The notes: a model not told the origin generated them from the letters alone. DNA of 34,967 bases from a virus (IMGVR_UViG_3300008120_000431:1-34967), one strand, 5' to 3'; positions 18,834-26,070 are shown, counted from the first letter of the stretch. Numbers and translations: made by a program.

Positions 18834-18898
18834 GGGAATGTGTTTGTCCGCCAAGACATCCATATTGTTTAGCGTTATTTGTTTGCTGTAACATTCCC
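18834..18898 (-). ncRNA. Small RNA with 7-bp terminal stem (element C)
   Basis: GGGAATG pairs perfectly with CATTCCC. Just inside, GTTA-CAGCAAACAAA-TAAC resembles the first hairpin of elements A and D. A second hairpin TGTC-TTGGCG-GACA follows. There is no T-arm and no anticodon arm. It lies between tRNA-Asp and element D. Confidence 0.5.
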
Positions 18899-18903
18899 AA
18901 AAC

Positions 18904-18979
18904 TGGCGACCTTGATGGGTTTCGATCCCACTACCTCCAACGTGACAGGCTGGCGCTCTCCCGATTGAGCTACAAGGCC
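18904..18979 (-). tRNA. tRNA-Asp(GUC)
   Basis: Acceptor GGCCTTG/CAAGGTC, anticodon arm CCAGC-CTGTCAC-GTTGG, T-arm GTGGG-ATCGAAA-CCCAT (A54), G73, encoded CCA. Confidence 0.9.
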
Positions 18980-18994
18980 AATAATGACTTATTA

Positions 18995-19023
18995 AATATA
19001 CCCTGCTCTCTGAAATAAATCAA
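18995..19023 (-). promoter_or_regulatory. Promoter of the main tRNA array
   Basis: TTGATT, 17 bp, TATATT, 15 bases before tRNA-Asp, the first gene of a dense 13-member tRNA run. Confidence 0.65.
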
Positions 19024-19288
19024 CTGCTATATGTACACTTAAGCAATCTTTTTATTCCTCGGGCGAATTTCGGAGTCCGGGGCTTCCGCTCCTAAGCCAT
19101 TGCCAAGGTTATTTCAGTGAGGTACGATGGCCCGATCTCACCTAGCATAGTCCGTCGACTAGCGATACCCCTAGCAGGGCATATTTAATAAGTCTCTTAT
19201 GGCGGGCGCCCCGAAGAGCAACCCGCCATAGAACTCTATCCAACGATGTCAAAGAGCAGGAGCGACGTTTCCGCCGCTCCATAGATTT
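19024..19288 (-). ncRNA. Unidentified structured RNA region between two promoters
   Basis: No reading frame is supported. Read on the minus strand it holds, in order, GGAGCG/CGCTCC, a 9-bp stem TATGGCGGG/CCCGCCATA over an inner GCTC-TTCG-GGGC, TAGTC-GACG-GACTA, GTGAG/CTCAC, and GGAG/CTCC over CGG/CCG. It starts right after a promoter. It is not tmRNA, and I cannot match it to RNase P, 6S or SRP RNA. Confidence 0.45.
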
Positions 19289-19317
19289 TATATAGCTTAA
19301 TTAACGGAAAAATGCAA
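19289..19317 (-). promoter_or_regulatory. Promoter for the structured RNA region
   Basis: TTGCAT, 17 bp, TATATA, just after the end of the 19330-19548 gene. Confidence 0.7.
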
Positions 19318-19329
19318 CAACTATTTTAC

Positions 19330-19548
19330 CTAATATGGCATAACCTGCCCTTTTTCGTTAATTATAACCATCGAATTAATTGCCTTACGCGGTCCACATA
19401 TACAAGACGCTAGCCTGATGGCTTCATCTTCATCACGTGTTTGAAACGTAACGAAGAATACGTCTTCCGGATCGAAGTGACCCTTTTCAGTGAGCAAGCA
19501 AGGAATTGCATACGCTGATTTTATTTTCTTCATACAGTATATAGGCAT
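19330..19548 (-). CDS. Small hypothetical protein
   Basis: The product (72 aa) starts MPIYCMKKIKSAYAIPC; the internal MKKIKSAY is an alternative start. FFVTFQTRDEDEAIRLASCICGP suggests a strand, an acidic turn and a helix. It has four cysteines in the ORF as given, but no paired CxxC. Not recognised. Last gene of the unit running from 20040. Confidence 0.65.
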   Translation of the reverse strand: MPIYCMKKIKSAYAIPCLLTEKGHFDPEDVFFVTFQTRDEDEAIRLASCICGPRKAINSMVIINEKGQVMPY

Positions 19549-19556
19549 ATGCGGTA

Positions 19557-19787
19557 TTATTTGCCACTCTTTTCTTGCTTCTTTTCGCGCTGATATTCAC
19601 CGAGAAAATAAAGACCTACGAAAGGTCCGAATACAATTACTATAGCAAGTACAAGCGGCCAGAGCATTGATGCGAGAAAGACAACCCAAAAAATTTCAGC
19701 TTTATCGTCGCGTGTTTCCCAGCGGCCTAGAGCATAGAGACCAACTGCTAGAAGAATAAATGCGATAATTAACCAAAGCCAACCCAT
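19557..19787 (-). CDS. Small membrane protein, two helices
   Basis: The product (76 aa) starts MGWLWLIIAFILLAVGLYALGRWETRDD with AAGGAG upstream. Two hydrophobic segments (residues 2-20 and 31-60) are separated by a charged loop, and the C-terminus is Lys/Glu-rich (EYQREKKQEKSGK). It shares the pattern WPL...GxYxLG with the neighbour at 19789-20040, suggesting an old duplication. Confidence 0.7.
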   Translation of the reverse strand: MGWLWLIIAFILLAVGLYALGRWETRDDKAEIFWVVFLASMLWPLVLAIVIVFGPFVGLYFLGEYQREKKQEKSGK

Positions 19788-19788
19788 A

Positions 19789-20040
19789 TTACGACTCCTT
19801 ACTAAAATGCTGACCGAGCTTATACAGGCCGAGCATTGGTACAGCAAGCGGCCAGATCATACCAATACCAAACGTGTACATAGCGTATCCAAAGGCTTTA
19901 TTTTCATCAAAAACAGTGCCTTCACCATCTTCATAACGGCGGCGTTCACGATAAAACAAAGCCTTGGAATTCATACCAGCGTTGAATACGCGATAAAGAA
20001 TAAACAGAATAAAGCCTACAAACCAAATACTACTCATCAT
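19789..20040 (-). CDS. Small membrane protein, two helices
   Basis: The product (83 aa) starts MMSSIWFVGFILFILYRVF (helix 1), followed by a basic and acidic loop (YRERRRYEDGEGTVFDENK) and helix 2 ending WPLAVPMLGLYKLGQH. AGGTG precedes the start. The start overlaps the preceding stop by four bases (ATGA). Function unknown. Confidence 0.7.
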   Translation of the reverse strand: MMSSIWFVGFILFILYRVFNAGMNSKALFYRERRRYEDGEGTVFDENKAFGYAMYTFGIGMIWPLAVPMLGLYKLGQHFSKES

Positions 20041-20216
20041 GGATTCACCTTATAAATTTCACGTAGTTCTTGACGATCCTGCATGATGAGATTGAGAACT
20101 ACACCAAGCTCATCATACGCTTCTTGATACTTACCTTCTTTACGAAGTTTAAATGCACCGAGCATGATCTCTGCGAAACCATCCTCGAACAGCTGTTCGA
20201 CTGACTTATTGATCAT
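20037..20216 (-). CDS. Small helical hypothetical protein
   Basis: The product (59 aa) from MINKSVEQLFEDGFAEIMLGAFKLRKEGKYQEAYDEL looks like one TPR-like helix pair (the GKYQEAYDEL segment). The chosen start overlaps the preceding gene by 11 bases. The upstream in-frame ATGs lie inside other genes and lack an SD. Confidence 0.65.
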   Translation of the reverse strand: MINKSVEQLFEDGFAEIMLGAFKLRKEGKYQEAYDELGVVLNLIMQDRQELREIYKVNP

Positions 20217-20370
20217 CTTCAATCTCCCAGTAAACGATACGCTTAACAGCATCCTTGCGGCGATGTTCGATCTTATAGAGAGGAACATCTTTCTCAGGAT
20301 AGAACTCCCAGGTGGGATCATCGTCCCACCCGGCGTTCGTGTCGATCAGATACCCAATCTTAGGCTGCAT
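20206..20370 (-). CDS. Small hypothetical protein
   Basis: The product (54 aa) starts MQPKIGYLIDTNAGWDDDPTWEFYPEKD; the start lies within the last codons of the DUF932 gene (11-base overlap). Acidic and aromatic in the middle, basic helix RRKDAVKR near the end. Not recognised. Confidence 0.6.
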   Translation of the reverse strand: MQPKIGYLIDTNAGWDDDPTWEFYPEKDVPLYKIEHRRKDAVKRIVYWEIEDDQ

Positions 20371-21328
20371 CTGCCATCTCAACGGCAGTCTCAAGAGCCT
20401 TAGTCTTGAGGTTCTTGTTAGCACCGTACCAAGCCGAAGTCAGACGAGCATCAACCGAGCGACCGATTTCATGGTCAGTCATGTAGGTGACGGTGTTGAA
20501 GAGTTCCCAATAGGTACCCTTACCGAACTCAGCACCAGGCTGCGAATCGAACTTAACGATATCAAGAGCACGCTCAGCCGAATTCGACAGTTCCTTCTTC
20601 GAGTCCTGCTTAGTAGTCAGAACCGGGAAGATACGCTTGAAGTAATCGACAACGTCTTCGTTCTGATAGCGCTTCTGCGACAGGAACTCAGCCATTTCCT
20701 TGTACTTGGCGAGCTTATGCTTAGCAACACCAAGAGCTTCCTTAACCTGCTCAGGGTCGAATTCACGGCGGTGCGAAACCTTAACCATGTTCTTCGACTT
20801 GGTATTGAGTGAGAGAGTTAGCGTGTTGTTGCAAACGACGCGAATCGGGGTGAAACGAACGTCGATCGACTGACCATACTGATGAGGATTAGTGAAGTGC
20901 AGATACGCATCAACGCGATCCTTACCACCGAACAGATCGAACGAATCCTTGACCTTAGCCAGAGCCCAGATGATCTTACCATCCTTCAGAGAGCCAGCAG
21001 TCTCCATCGACATATCGCCATGAGCGACAAAGTCGTTGAAGAATTCGAAAGCTTCCGAGTTCTGAACCGGATTCCAGTCATTCGTAATAACGTCGATAAC
21101 GCGCTGGTCAGACGAGCGAACCAGAGCACGGTGACCGGTCGGAAGCCGGCGATCGCCAACTTCAGCGAACAGTTCAACCGGATCGACAGTCCAGTCAAGA
21201 CCAGCAGCCTTGAGCATCTGATCAGGAGTCAGGTCATTCGAGACCTTAACGCCAAGACCGTGCCAAGGAACATCACCAGCATAAGCCATGGAAGCCTGAC
21301 CGTTGACGAATTCGAGTTCATGTGCCAT
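20360..21328 (-). CDS. DUF932 protein (phage/plasmid-like TIGR03299 type)
   Basis: The product (322 aa) has the hallmark N-terminus ASMAYAGDVPWHGLGVKV and the central VVCNNTLTLSL, ending with a C-terminal TVTYMTDHEIGRS region. These match DUF932 proteins found on phages and plasmids, whose biochemical role is not settled; some are linked to DNA recombination or anti-defence. Its codons include many GAA/AAG pairs like neighbouring genes. Strong own promoter (21360-21388). Confidence 0.9.
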   Translation of the reverse strand: MAHELEFVNGQASMAYAGDVPWHGLGVKVSNDLTPDQMLKAAGLDWTVDPVELFAEVGDRRLPTGHRALVRSSDQRVIDVITNDWNPVQNSEAFEFFNDFVAHGDMSMETAGSLKDGKIIWALAKVKDSFDLFGGKDRVDAYLHFTNPHQYGQSIDVRFTPIRVVCNNTLTLSLNTKSKNMVKVSHRREFDPEQVKEALGVAKHKLAKYKEMAEFLSQKRYQNEDVVDYFKRIFPVLTTKQDSKKELSNSAERALDIVKFDSQPGAEFGKGTYWELFNTVTYMTDHEIGRSVDARLTSAWYGANKNLKTKALETAVEMADAA

Positions 21329-21359
21329 AATATAAGTCCTTCACTGTTTCAATATCTAA

Positions 21360-21388
21360 GATATAATGTATTTTCAAAATAAATGCAA
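21360..21388 (-). promoter_or_regulatory. Promoter of the DUF932 gene
   Basis: TTGCAT, 17 bp, TATATC. It overlaps the conserved TAACAGTTGCA context after the preceding gene. Confidence 0.75.
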
Positions 21389-21391
21389 CTG

Positions 21392-21709
21392 TTAAATTCG
21401 AAGAAAAACGTCGTAGCCTTCTTCAGTGTAGCCGAAGTTGATATGATCATCTTCGATGCCAACGCCATAGAACTCTTCGATCATATCGCGTTCGAATTCA
21501 TCTTCAGCCTTAGCCATAAGCTCTTCCTTAGTCGGAAGCATAACCGACTTAACTTCGCCGATGAATTCGAATTCTTCTGGTTCACCACGCGAACCGATAA
21601 GCACATGATAGATGCCCGGCTGGGTAAACTTTTCAGCTTCAACACCTGTAAGGATGCTAGCGTCTTCAGCGGGTATAGCGAAGATCTGGTCAAAATTAAC
21701 TTCAATCAT
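21392..21709 (-). CDS. Acidic hypothetical protein
   Basis: The product (105 aa) starts MIEVNFDQIFAIPAEDASILTGVE and is strongly acidic, with EELMAKAEDEFERDMIEEF as a helix and a closing beta-like DDHINFGYTEEGYDVFLRI. Length and acidity would suit a DNA-mimic or inhibitor protein, but there is no specific match. SD AGGAAAG upstream; own promoter. Confidence 0.7.
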   Translation of the reverse strand: MIEVNFDQIFAIPAEDASILTGVEAEKFTQPGIYHVLIGSRGEPEEFEFIGEVKSVMLPTKEELMAKAEDEFERDMIEEFYGVGIEDDHINFGYTEEGYDVFLRI

Positions 21710-21735
21710 TTCTCTTTCCTTTCACTCTATATCTT

Positions 21736-21764
21736 CTTATAGGCTATTTTCAGAAAAACGGCAA
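21736..21764 (-). promoter_or_regulatory. Promoter for the 21392-21709 gene
   Basis: TTGCCG, 17 bp, TATAAG, then AAGATATAGAGTGAAAGG. Downstream sequence is nearly identical to that at 22568-22596. Confidence 0.8.
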
Positions 21765-21782
21765 CTACTTTTTTTGAAAAAG

Positions 21783-21995
21783 TTAGTCGAGAGGAATACC
21801 CGGGTCCTGCTTGCGACCCTTGAAGTGATCGTCAGTAACGCACCAGGACTGAGTCAGTCGGTCCTTGTTAACGAACTGCTGATTAGCATAGCCTGCTAGC
21901 TCAATACAGTGCTTCTTGTTCTTAGCAGGATATTCAAACTTCGTAATGAAATCACCATCATGGGTGAAGATCATAAAAATAAGCCAATACTTCAT
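21783..21995 (-). CDS. Small hypothetical protein with N-terminal hydrophobic segment
   Basis: The product (70 aa) starts MKYWLIFMIFTHDGDF; the ATG overlaps the preceding stop (TAATG). Its N-terminus is weakly hydrophobic. KNKKHCIELAGYANQQFVNKDRLTQSWCV has two cysteines. Not recognised. Confidence 0.65.
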   Translation of the reverse strand: MKYWLIFMIFTHDGDFITKFEYPAKNKKHCIELAGYANQQFVNKDRLTQSWCVTDDHFKGRKQDPGIPLD

Positions 21996-22183
21996 TACCA
22001 TACCTTTCTATCTGTTTCTTCGTCATAACCAGCAGTATAAGCTTTAACCTGATCTAGGGTCATTTGATGGCTTTCCATTCGAATATTCTGCCAGTAATAG
22101 TGAGGGCTATAGCGCCTACCATAGTAGGCATCTGAACTTCCTCGATCATACGGGCTATTATGACTCTTATCAAAGTTTGTCAT
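21995..22183 (-). CDS. Conserved small phage protein (DRGSSDAYYGR type)
   Basis: The product (62 aa) contains YDRGSSDAYYGRRYSPHYYW and a C-terminal VKAYTAGYDEETDRKVW. This combination (GxxDAYYGR, then AYxxGY) occurs in many small phage proteins; function unknown. Overlaps the preceding gene by four bases (ATGA). Confidence 0.75.
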   Translation of the reverse strand: MTNFDKSHNSPYDRGSSDAYYGRRYSPHYYWQNIRMESHQMTLDQVKAYTAGYDEETDRKVW

Positions 22184-22389
22184 ATTTCATCCTCTACTAA
22201 AAGATCATGCACATGCTGGGCATGCTTACATTTACCACGCATAGAACCAGCTACGCAGTTACAAGTAAAGCCGAGATTAGTCATCGAGACTTTGTACTTC
22301 TCCCCGGTACGCGAGGATTCAACTGGCCAGACGAATCCGATCAGATGATGGTTGGAGAAGTTAATATCGGGGAAGGATTGAATACGCAT
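22180..22389 (-). CDS. SWIM-like zinc-finger protein
   Basis: The product (69 aa) has CNCVAGSMRGKCKH, the CxCx(n)CxH spacing of SWIM zinc fingers, in the C-terminal half, after a beta-rich start (SRTGEKYKVSMTNLGF). SWIM domains bind nucleic acid or proteins. The start overlaps the preceding stop by one base (TAATG). Confidence 0.75.
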   Translation of the reverse strand: MRIQSFPDINFSNHHLIGFVWPVESSRTGEKYKVSMTNLGFTCNCVAGSMRGKCKHAQHVHDLLVEDEI

Positions 22390-22541
22390 TAAGCGTTAGC
22401 CTGCTCATCGAGTGCGAGAAGAACACCGAGACCAAAGATGGTCAAACCTGCGAGTCCCTGAATAAAGAAGCGAGTAAAGCTAGCATCTTCCGGGACGCAC
22501 ATGGTGAACAAACCGACGATCATAGCAACATACTTAAACAT
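22389..22541 (-). CDS. Small membrane protein
   Basis: The product (50 aa) starts MFKYVAMIVGLFTMCVPED and has a second hydrophobic helix (QGLAGLTIFGLGVLLAL) before a polar tail. SD AGGAAAG. First gene after the promoter at 22568-22596, heading the four-gene unit 22541 to 21783. Confidence 0.7.
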   Translation of the reverse strand: MFKYVAMIVGLFTMCVPEDASFTRFFIQGLAGLTIFGLGVLLALDEQANA

Positions 22542-22567
22542 TTCTCTTTCCTTTCACTCTATATCTT

Positions 22568-22596
22568 CTTATAGGGTATTTTCAGAAAAAAGGCAA
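22568..22596 (-). promoter_or_regulatory. Promoter for the 22541-21783 unit
   Basis: TTGCCT, 17 bp, TATAAG; the best example of the family, with AACAG upstream and AAGATATAGAG downstream. Confidence 0.85.
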
Positions 22597-22599
22597 CTG

Positions 22600-22800
22600 T
22601 TAAATTTGTTCCCAAAAACGAACCTTGCGACGAATCAGTTCCTTAGCAATGATCAGCTGAGTGCGATCGGCAAACTTAGCCAGATCAGCGTCAAGCTTAG
22701 TGCGATCGCACATGTCGAGGAACTGCATCGTTTCGATGAGACCATCTGTTTCAAAAAAGCGGACGGTGATAGGAGCCAGAAGAAGCTTAATCGAGGTCAT
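22600..22800 (-). CDS. Small hypothetical protein
   Basis: The product (66 aa) from MTSIKLLLAPITVRFFETDGL; GGAG lies eight bases upstream, and the longer frame would start inside another gene. Mostly helical with LDADLAKFADRTQLIIAKELI. Not recognised. Confidence 0.7.
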   Translation of the reverse strand: MTSIKLLLAPITVRFFETDGLIETMQFLDMCDRTKLDADLAKFADRTQLIIAKELIRRKVRFWEQI

Positions 22801-22801
22801 A

Positions 22802-22903
22802 TTACATCTCCACCATACGTTCATATTCAGCGCGATCGGCCTGCTCATCGAGCCACTCTTCGTAGCCTTCCCAGAGCGTTTCGTCAAGTTCGAGTACGTC
22901 CAT
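22802..22903 (-). CDS. Very small acidic protein
   Basis: A 33-codon frame with a good SD (GAGGAGAACGG) right after the promoter at 22929-22957. It encodes MDVLELDETLWEGYEEW and a Glu/Arg-rich end, almost certainly one acidic helix. The following gene starts one base after its stop, so they are co-transcribed. Confidence 0.65.
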   Translation of the reverse strand: MDVLELDETLWEGYEEWLDEQADRAEYERMVEM

Positions 22904-22928
22904 TTCCGTTCTCCTCATCTTATATCTT

Positions 22929-22957
22929 CTTATAAGCTATTTTGAGAAAAACGGCAA
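22929..22957 (-). promoter_or_regulatory. Promoter for the 22903-22600 genes
   Basis: TTGCCG, 17 bp, TATAAG. It follows a terminator by only about 10 bases. Confidence 0.8.
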
Positions 22958-22967
22958 CTGTTATTTC

Positions 22968-22991
22968 GAAAAAAAAGGGCCCGTAGGCCCT
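22968..22991 (-). terminator. Rho-independent terminator after the secreted nuclease gene
   Basis: AGGGCC-TACG-GGCCCT followed by eight T residues on the minus strand, just after the nuclease stop codon. Confidence 0.9.
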
Positions 22992-22995
22992 AATT

Positions 22996-23646
22996 TTATG
23001 GAAGGTCAAAACCTACCTTACGCTCAATCTCTTCGATAGAGACTGTTCTGACGGTTGCCTTATCGATGTTATCGACATAATAGACAGCCGCGTTACCAGA
23101 TGCAAAGTACGCAATCTTGTATAGTGCTACTGGTACAGGTACTTTGTTCTTACCGATTGTCTTAGCAGGGTATTGATATACAGCGCCGGTAATGACGTGA
23201 GTGAATGGTACAGAGCGAACTCTATCTTCTAGCATGCGCCATGCAACGCGATTGACTGATGGCAGCTGCGGTGTCATGTTAGTCATGAGAAATGTCTCTG
23301 ACATCTGCTTATCTGAGTTAGAATCAGCAGCAGGTGTCATATGACCGCGATCGTAACCTGAGTTAGTATAATCTTCAGGAGTAGGGCCGTTTGCAACGCG
23401 CTTATCAGCTCTGAAGTCGTTCTTACGAACTACCTTATTAGTACGTGGTGTGGCAATTTCTGATGAGAATACATTAGCGTTATTCTTTGTATCAAAAACC
23501 GTAACAAAGAACTCACTGCAGAGCTCAACTGTATTTGGTACTACAATCTCTTTACCGTTAGGATACAGATTAGGGCAATTGGATGCAGCTTGAGCTGGCT
23601 GCGCAGTAATAAGAAGTAAAGCTACTAAAGCAAATAATTTTTTCAT
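22996..23646 (-). CDS. Secreted DNA/RNA non-specific endonuclease (NucA-like)
   Basis: The product (216 aa) has a signal peptide (MKKLFALVALLLITAQPAQA, cleavage after AQA). The mature part contains DRGHMTPAADS, the DRGH active-site motif of the beta-beta-alpha-metal nuclease family, with the expected downstream FLMTNMTPQLPSVNR that supplies a metal-binding Asn. Enzymes of this family cut DNA and RNA without specificity. Export suggests destruction of extracellular or injected DNA, or release of nucleotides. It ends in its own terminator. Confidence 0.92.
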   Translation of the reverse strand: MKKLFALVALLLITAQPAQAASNCPNLYPNGKEIVVPNTVELCSEFFVTVFDTKNNANVFSSEIATPRTNKVVRKNDFRADKRVANGPTPEDYTNSGYDRGHMTPAADSNSDKQMSETFLMTNMTPQLPSVNRVAWRMLEDRVRSVPFTHVITGAVYQYPAKTIGKNKVPVPVALYKIAYFASGNAAVYYVDNIDKATVRTVSIEEIERKVGFDLP

Positions 23647-23677
23647 TCGACACCATACGGTAAGAGTGGAAACTCTT

Positions 23678-24337
23678 TTATTTAGCCATATGGTATTGCT
23701 TACAGCGATCCTTAGCTTTATCTAACCAGTCGTTAACGTGCTCTACGAATACCTGAGCTTCGTTCTCTTCCTCTACAGCGATAGCAACTACCAACTTAGG
23801 GTGATAGATCTGAGTCATTTCCCAGAGCATAAACGAGTACATAGCACACTGAAGGAAGTAATCTTCAATCCAGTCCTTACGCTTATTCTTACCAGAGGTT
23901 TTGAAGTCAATGATAGCTGGCTTGCCTTTATAGGATGCAACCAAGTCAACAGAGCCAGCTACCTTGAGCTTATGCGAAAAGAGAGAACCTTCAGAGACGC
24001 GAATGTTATCGACATCCTGAATTAGCACTTTCTCAAGTTGCTTGAACAGATGAACAGAGATTGGCATCTCTTCTGAGAGGTCAATCGGCTCATTCAGTAC
24101 GAGCTTTTCGCAGAGCAAGTGAGTGGCAGTACCACGCCGACCAGCCTGAGCGGTCTTCTTAGCAGCTGCTTCTTCACCTATGCGTTGACGCCAGGTAATA
24201 AGATGCGTTTGGTCTTTTGTTTTGGATAGAACGGTTGTCACCGATGGGTACTTTTCGCCAGTAGGAGTTTCATAGTGGCGAATTTCCCCATCGATGCGTA
24301 CGAGGGACGGAAGGTCAATTAGATCATGTTTAAACAT
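23678..24337 (-). CDS. RecB-like PD-(D/E)XK nuclease
   Basis: The product (219 aa) shows YPSVTTVLSKT near the start, then RRGTATHLLCEK, KVAGSVDLVASYKGKPAIIDFKTSG with the D...DxK catalytic pattern, and YFLQCAMYSFM (the QxxxY motif). This is the order in Cas4/RecB-type exonucleases found in T4-like phages. Likely acts on DNA ends in recombination or host DNA breakdown. It has its own promoter. Confidence 0.88.
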   Translation of the reverse strand: MFKHDLIDLPSLVRIDGEIRHYETPTGEKYPSVTTVLSKTKDQTHLITWRQRIGEEAAAKKTAQAGRRGTATHLLCEKLVLNEPIDLSEEMPISVHLFKQLEKVLIQDVDNIRVSEGSLFSHKLKVAGSVDLVASYKGKPAIIDFKTSGKNKRKDWIEDYFLQCAMYSFMLWEMTQIYHPKLVVAIAVEEENEAQVFVEHVNDWLDKAKDRCKQYHMAK

Positions 24338-24342
24338 TATTC

Positions 24343-24371
24343 ATCGTAGTCACTTTTTAAAATTAAATCAA
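24343..24371 (-). promoter_or_regulatory. Promoter for the RecB-like gene
   Basis: TTGATT, 17 bp, TACGAT, with the conserved AACAG upstream overlapping the previous stop. Weaker -10 box. Confidence 0.55.
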
Positions 24372-24380
24372 CTGTTATTT

Positions 24381-25130
24381 TCAGTAAAGACCTAATTGGT
24401 TTTCCGCAATGATAAAGTCCCTGACAAAGCCAGAACGAACGATATCGTCTATTTCGAATTCAATGGTGGTCATATCGCCCATGCGATTGAACACTCTCAT
24501 CATATCAGCGAGACCAGAGGCCTCTTTGTATCGCTCGCTAGTAAGGTCGTCTTGCTTAGTGTCACCGCAAAGGATGACCCGGGACTTATCTCCAGTGCGT
24601 GTAAGCACAGTGCGTAGTTCGACGTAACGCTGATTTTGACATTCGTCGATGAGTATAATAGCGTCGTCGATGGTCGTACCACGTAGGAACGATGTTGAGT
24701 GGAATTCAATAATTCCTTTTTGTTTGAGAATGTCGTAAGCATCATCTCGGTGATATAACTCAGCGCAGATGGCTTTGTAAGGAGCTTCGTAAACCTCGAG
24801 CTTTTGTTTCTCTGATCCGGGAAGGAAGCCGATGTCCTTTGATGATTGGGCGGTACGTATAATGACGAGCTTGCGTCTACGAGTACGGCCATTTTCAATT
24901 TCTTTCAGAGCGAGGTAGATGGAGATGAAAGTTTTACCTGTACCCGCACATCCGTGAAGGAAAAGATTATCGCCTTGGTCATAGGCGTTAAATGTGCGGA
25001 CCTGGTTGTCGGTAATCGGTTGAATATGATTCAGATTAAAATGCAACTGTTGTATTGTTGGAAATTTCATTAATCCCTTTTCAGCTAGTCTTTGTTGTCT
25101 TTTACTTAAACGCTGAGCTTTTGCCGACAT
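24381..25130 (-). CDS. phoH: PhoH-like P-loop ATPase
   Basis: The product (249 aa) has Walker A GCAGTGKTF (about residue 59), RTAQSSKDIGFLPG, Walker B IILIDECQN and the RVILCGDTKQDDL motif, the full set of PhoH family proteins. PhoH is common in T4-like and marine phages; its role is probably RNA or helicase-related, not settled. The N-terminus is basic (AKAQRLSKRQQRLAEK). Stop falls in the TAACAG context. Confidence 0.93.
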   Translation of the reverse strand: MSAKAQRLSKRQQRLAEKGLMKFPTIQQLHFNLNHIQPITDNQVRTFNAYDQGDNLFLHGCAGTGKTFISIYLALKEIENGRTRRRKLVIIRTAQSSKDIGFLPGSEKQKLEVYEAPYKAICAELYHRDDAYDILKQKGIIEFHSTSFLRGTTIDDAIILIDECQNQRYVELRTVLTRTGDKSRVILCGDTKQDDLTSERYKEASGLADMMRVFNRMGDMTTIEFEIDDIVRSGFVRDFIIAENQLGLY

Positions 25131-25175
25131 TGGAGCTCCTGTCTGTGCTAGAGTTAATCACAGGAACATAACGAA

Positions 25176-25472
25176 TTAGCGGGCGGCCTTAGCTTTCTTA
25201 ACAGCCTCCCTAGTCTTGGACGCTTTAACACCCTTATCACCATATTTTTCGGCTAGTGGTGATGTAGGGTTAGCTGCCGCAATACGCGACATCATATCGT
25301 TAAAGCCTGAATCGTTTTTATGAGTTACGCCGGAGATGCCAGATACAAAGGCAGGCGCATGTGGCACCTGCTCAATGTTCGGATCTTTGAGACGTTCTTC
25401 ACGGGCAGAGATGGATAGGAATTCGTCCCACTCTTCGCCTGTTGTCTTGTCTCTGAATGTATAAGTTGGCAT
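25176..25472 (-). CDS. T4-like conserved hypothetical protein
   Basis: The product (98 aa) begins MPTYTFRDKTTGEEWDEFLSISAREERL, resembling an FmdB-type start but without the zinc cysteines. The C-terminus is Lys-rich (KASKTREAVKKAKAAR). Similar proteins lie near RNase H and DUF6433 genes in other T4-like phages. A GATAAATA sequence, one base off the late consensus, lies just upstream. Confidence 0.75.
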   Translation of the reverse strand: MPTYTFRDKTTGEEWDEFLSISAREERLKDPNIEQVPHAPAFVSGISGVTHKNDSGFNDMMSRIAAANPTSPLAEKYGDKGVKASKTREAVKKAKAAR

Positions 25473-25487
25473 GAACCTATTTATCTT

Positions 25488-25652
25488 TCAATAGTCGTCA
25501 TCATCAACAAGTTCACTAATATTACGCGTTCTAAGTGCATTACGCATCCGCTTCATTTTACGACGCTCCTTTAGAGTGTCTTTTGTCTCGCGGTCATCAT
25601 AATAGTCTTCGTCGAATTCGAAATCACGAAACTTACGAAAATTCTTAGACAT
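25488..25652 (-). CDS. Small charged protein
   Basis: The product (54 aa) starts MSKNFRKFRDFEFDEDYYDDRETKDTLKERRKMKRM, acidic then basic then acidic (ELVDDDDY). It is likely unstructured, with an RNA- or protein-binding basic patch. It follows the DUF6433 gene directly, with a weak SD. Confidence 0.65.
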   Translation of the reverse strand: MSKNFRKFRDFEFDEDYYDDRETKDTLKERRKMKRMRNALRTRNISELVDDDDY

Positions 25653-25653
25653 G

Positions 25654-26070
25654 TTAGAAGATTCCTGGATATGCTTTCTTGATGGTTTCGGGTGAGAGTC
25701 CTGTGAACGGCAGCTTCTTTTCTTTAACTGAGATAAGCAGCTTGGCATCCGCAGGGGTGATTGATTCGAGTAGGTCTATAAACATCTTCTCTCGTTTTAG
25801 CTGATTCAGGCTATTATTGCCACCCTCTAAAAAGAGATAGAGCTTCTTTGCTTCACCGTAGAGCATATTATCTACGTTAGGATACTCGCAGGGCTTATAC
25901 GGCGGCGGACCTTCAGGTAGCAGCCATTTAGCTGATGGGTGGAAACAGTACTGGAGAATAATGCGAATAGGCTCACAGTCATTAGCTTGAAGGCATTTAA
26001 TTTGCTCTTGCTCATCAGGTAGCTTAGCTGTGAATTCTAAAATCCAGGCAATTGATTTACGGGTTGCCAT
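25654..26070 (-). CDS. DUF6433-like T4 group protein
   Basis: The product (138 aa) contains the family block WLLPEGPPPYKPCEYPN, preceded by CEPIRIILQYCFHPSAKW. DUF6433 proteins occur widely in T4-like phages, function unknown. It starts nine bases after the RNase H stop and is probably co-transcribed. Confidence 0.8.
   Translation of the reverse strand: MATRKSIAWILEFTAKLPDEQEQIKCLQANDCEPIRIILQYCFHPSAKWLLPEGPPPYKPCEYPNVDNMLYGEAKKLYLFLEGGNNSLNQLKREKMFIDLLESITPADAKLLISVKEKKLPFTGLSPETIKKAYPGIF

Noticed and set aside
24396-24898. Antisense and out-of-frame frames over the PhoH gene
   Set aside because: The PhoH frame has all family motifs; the others are shadows.
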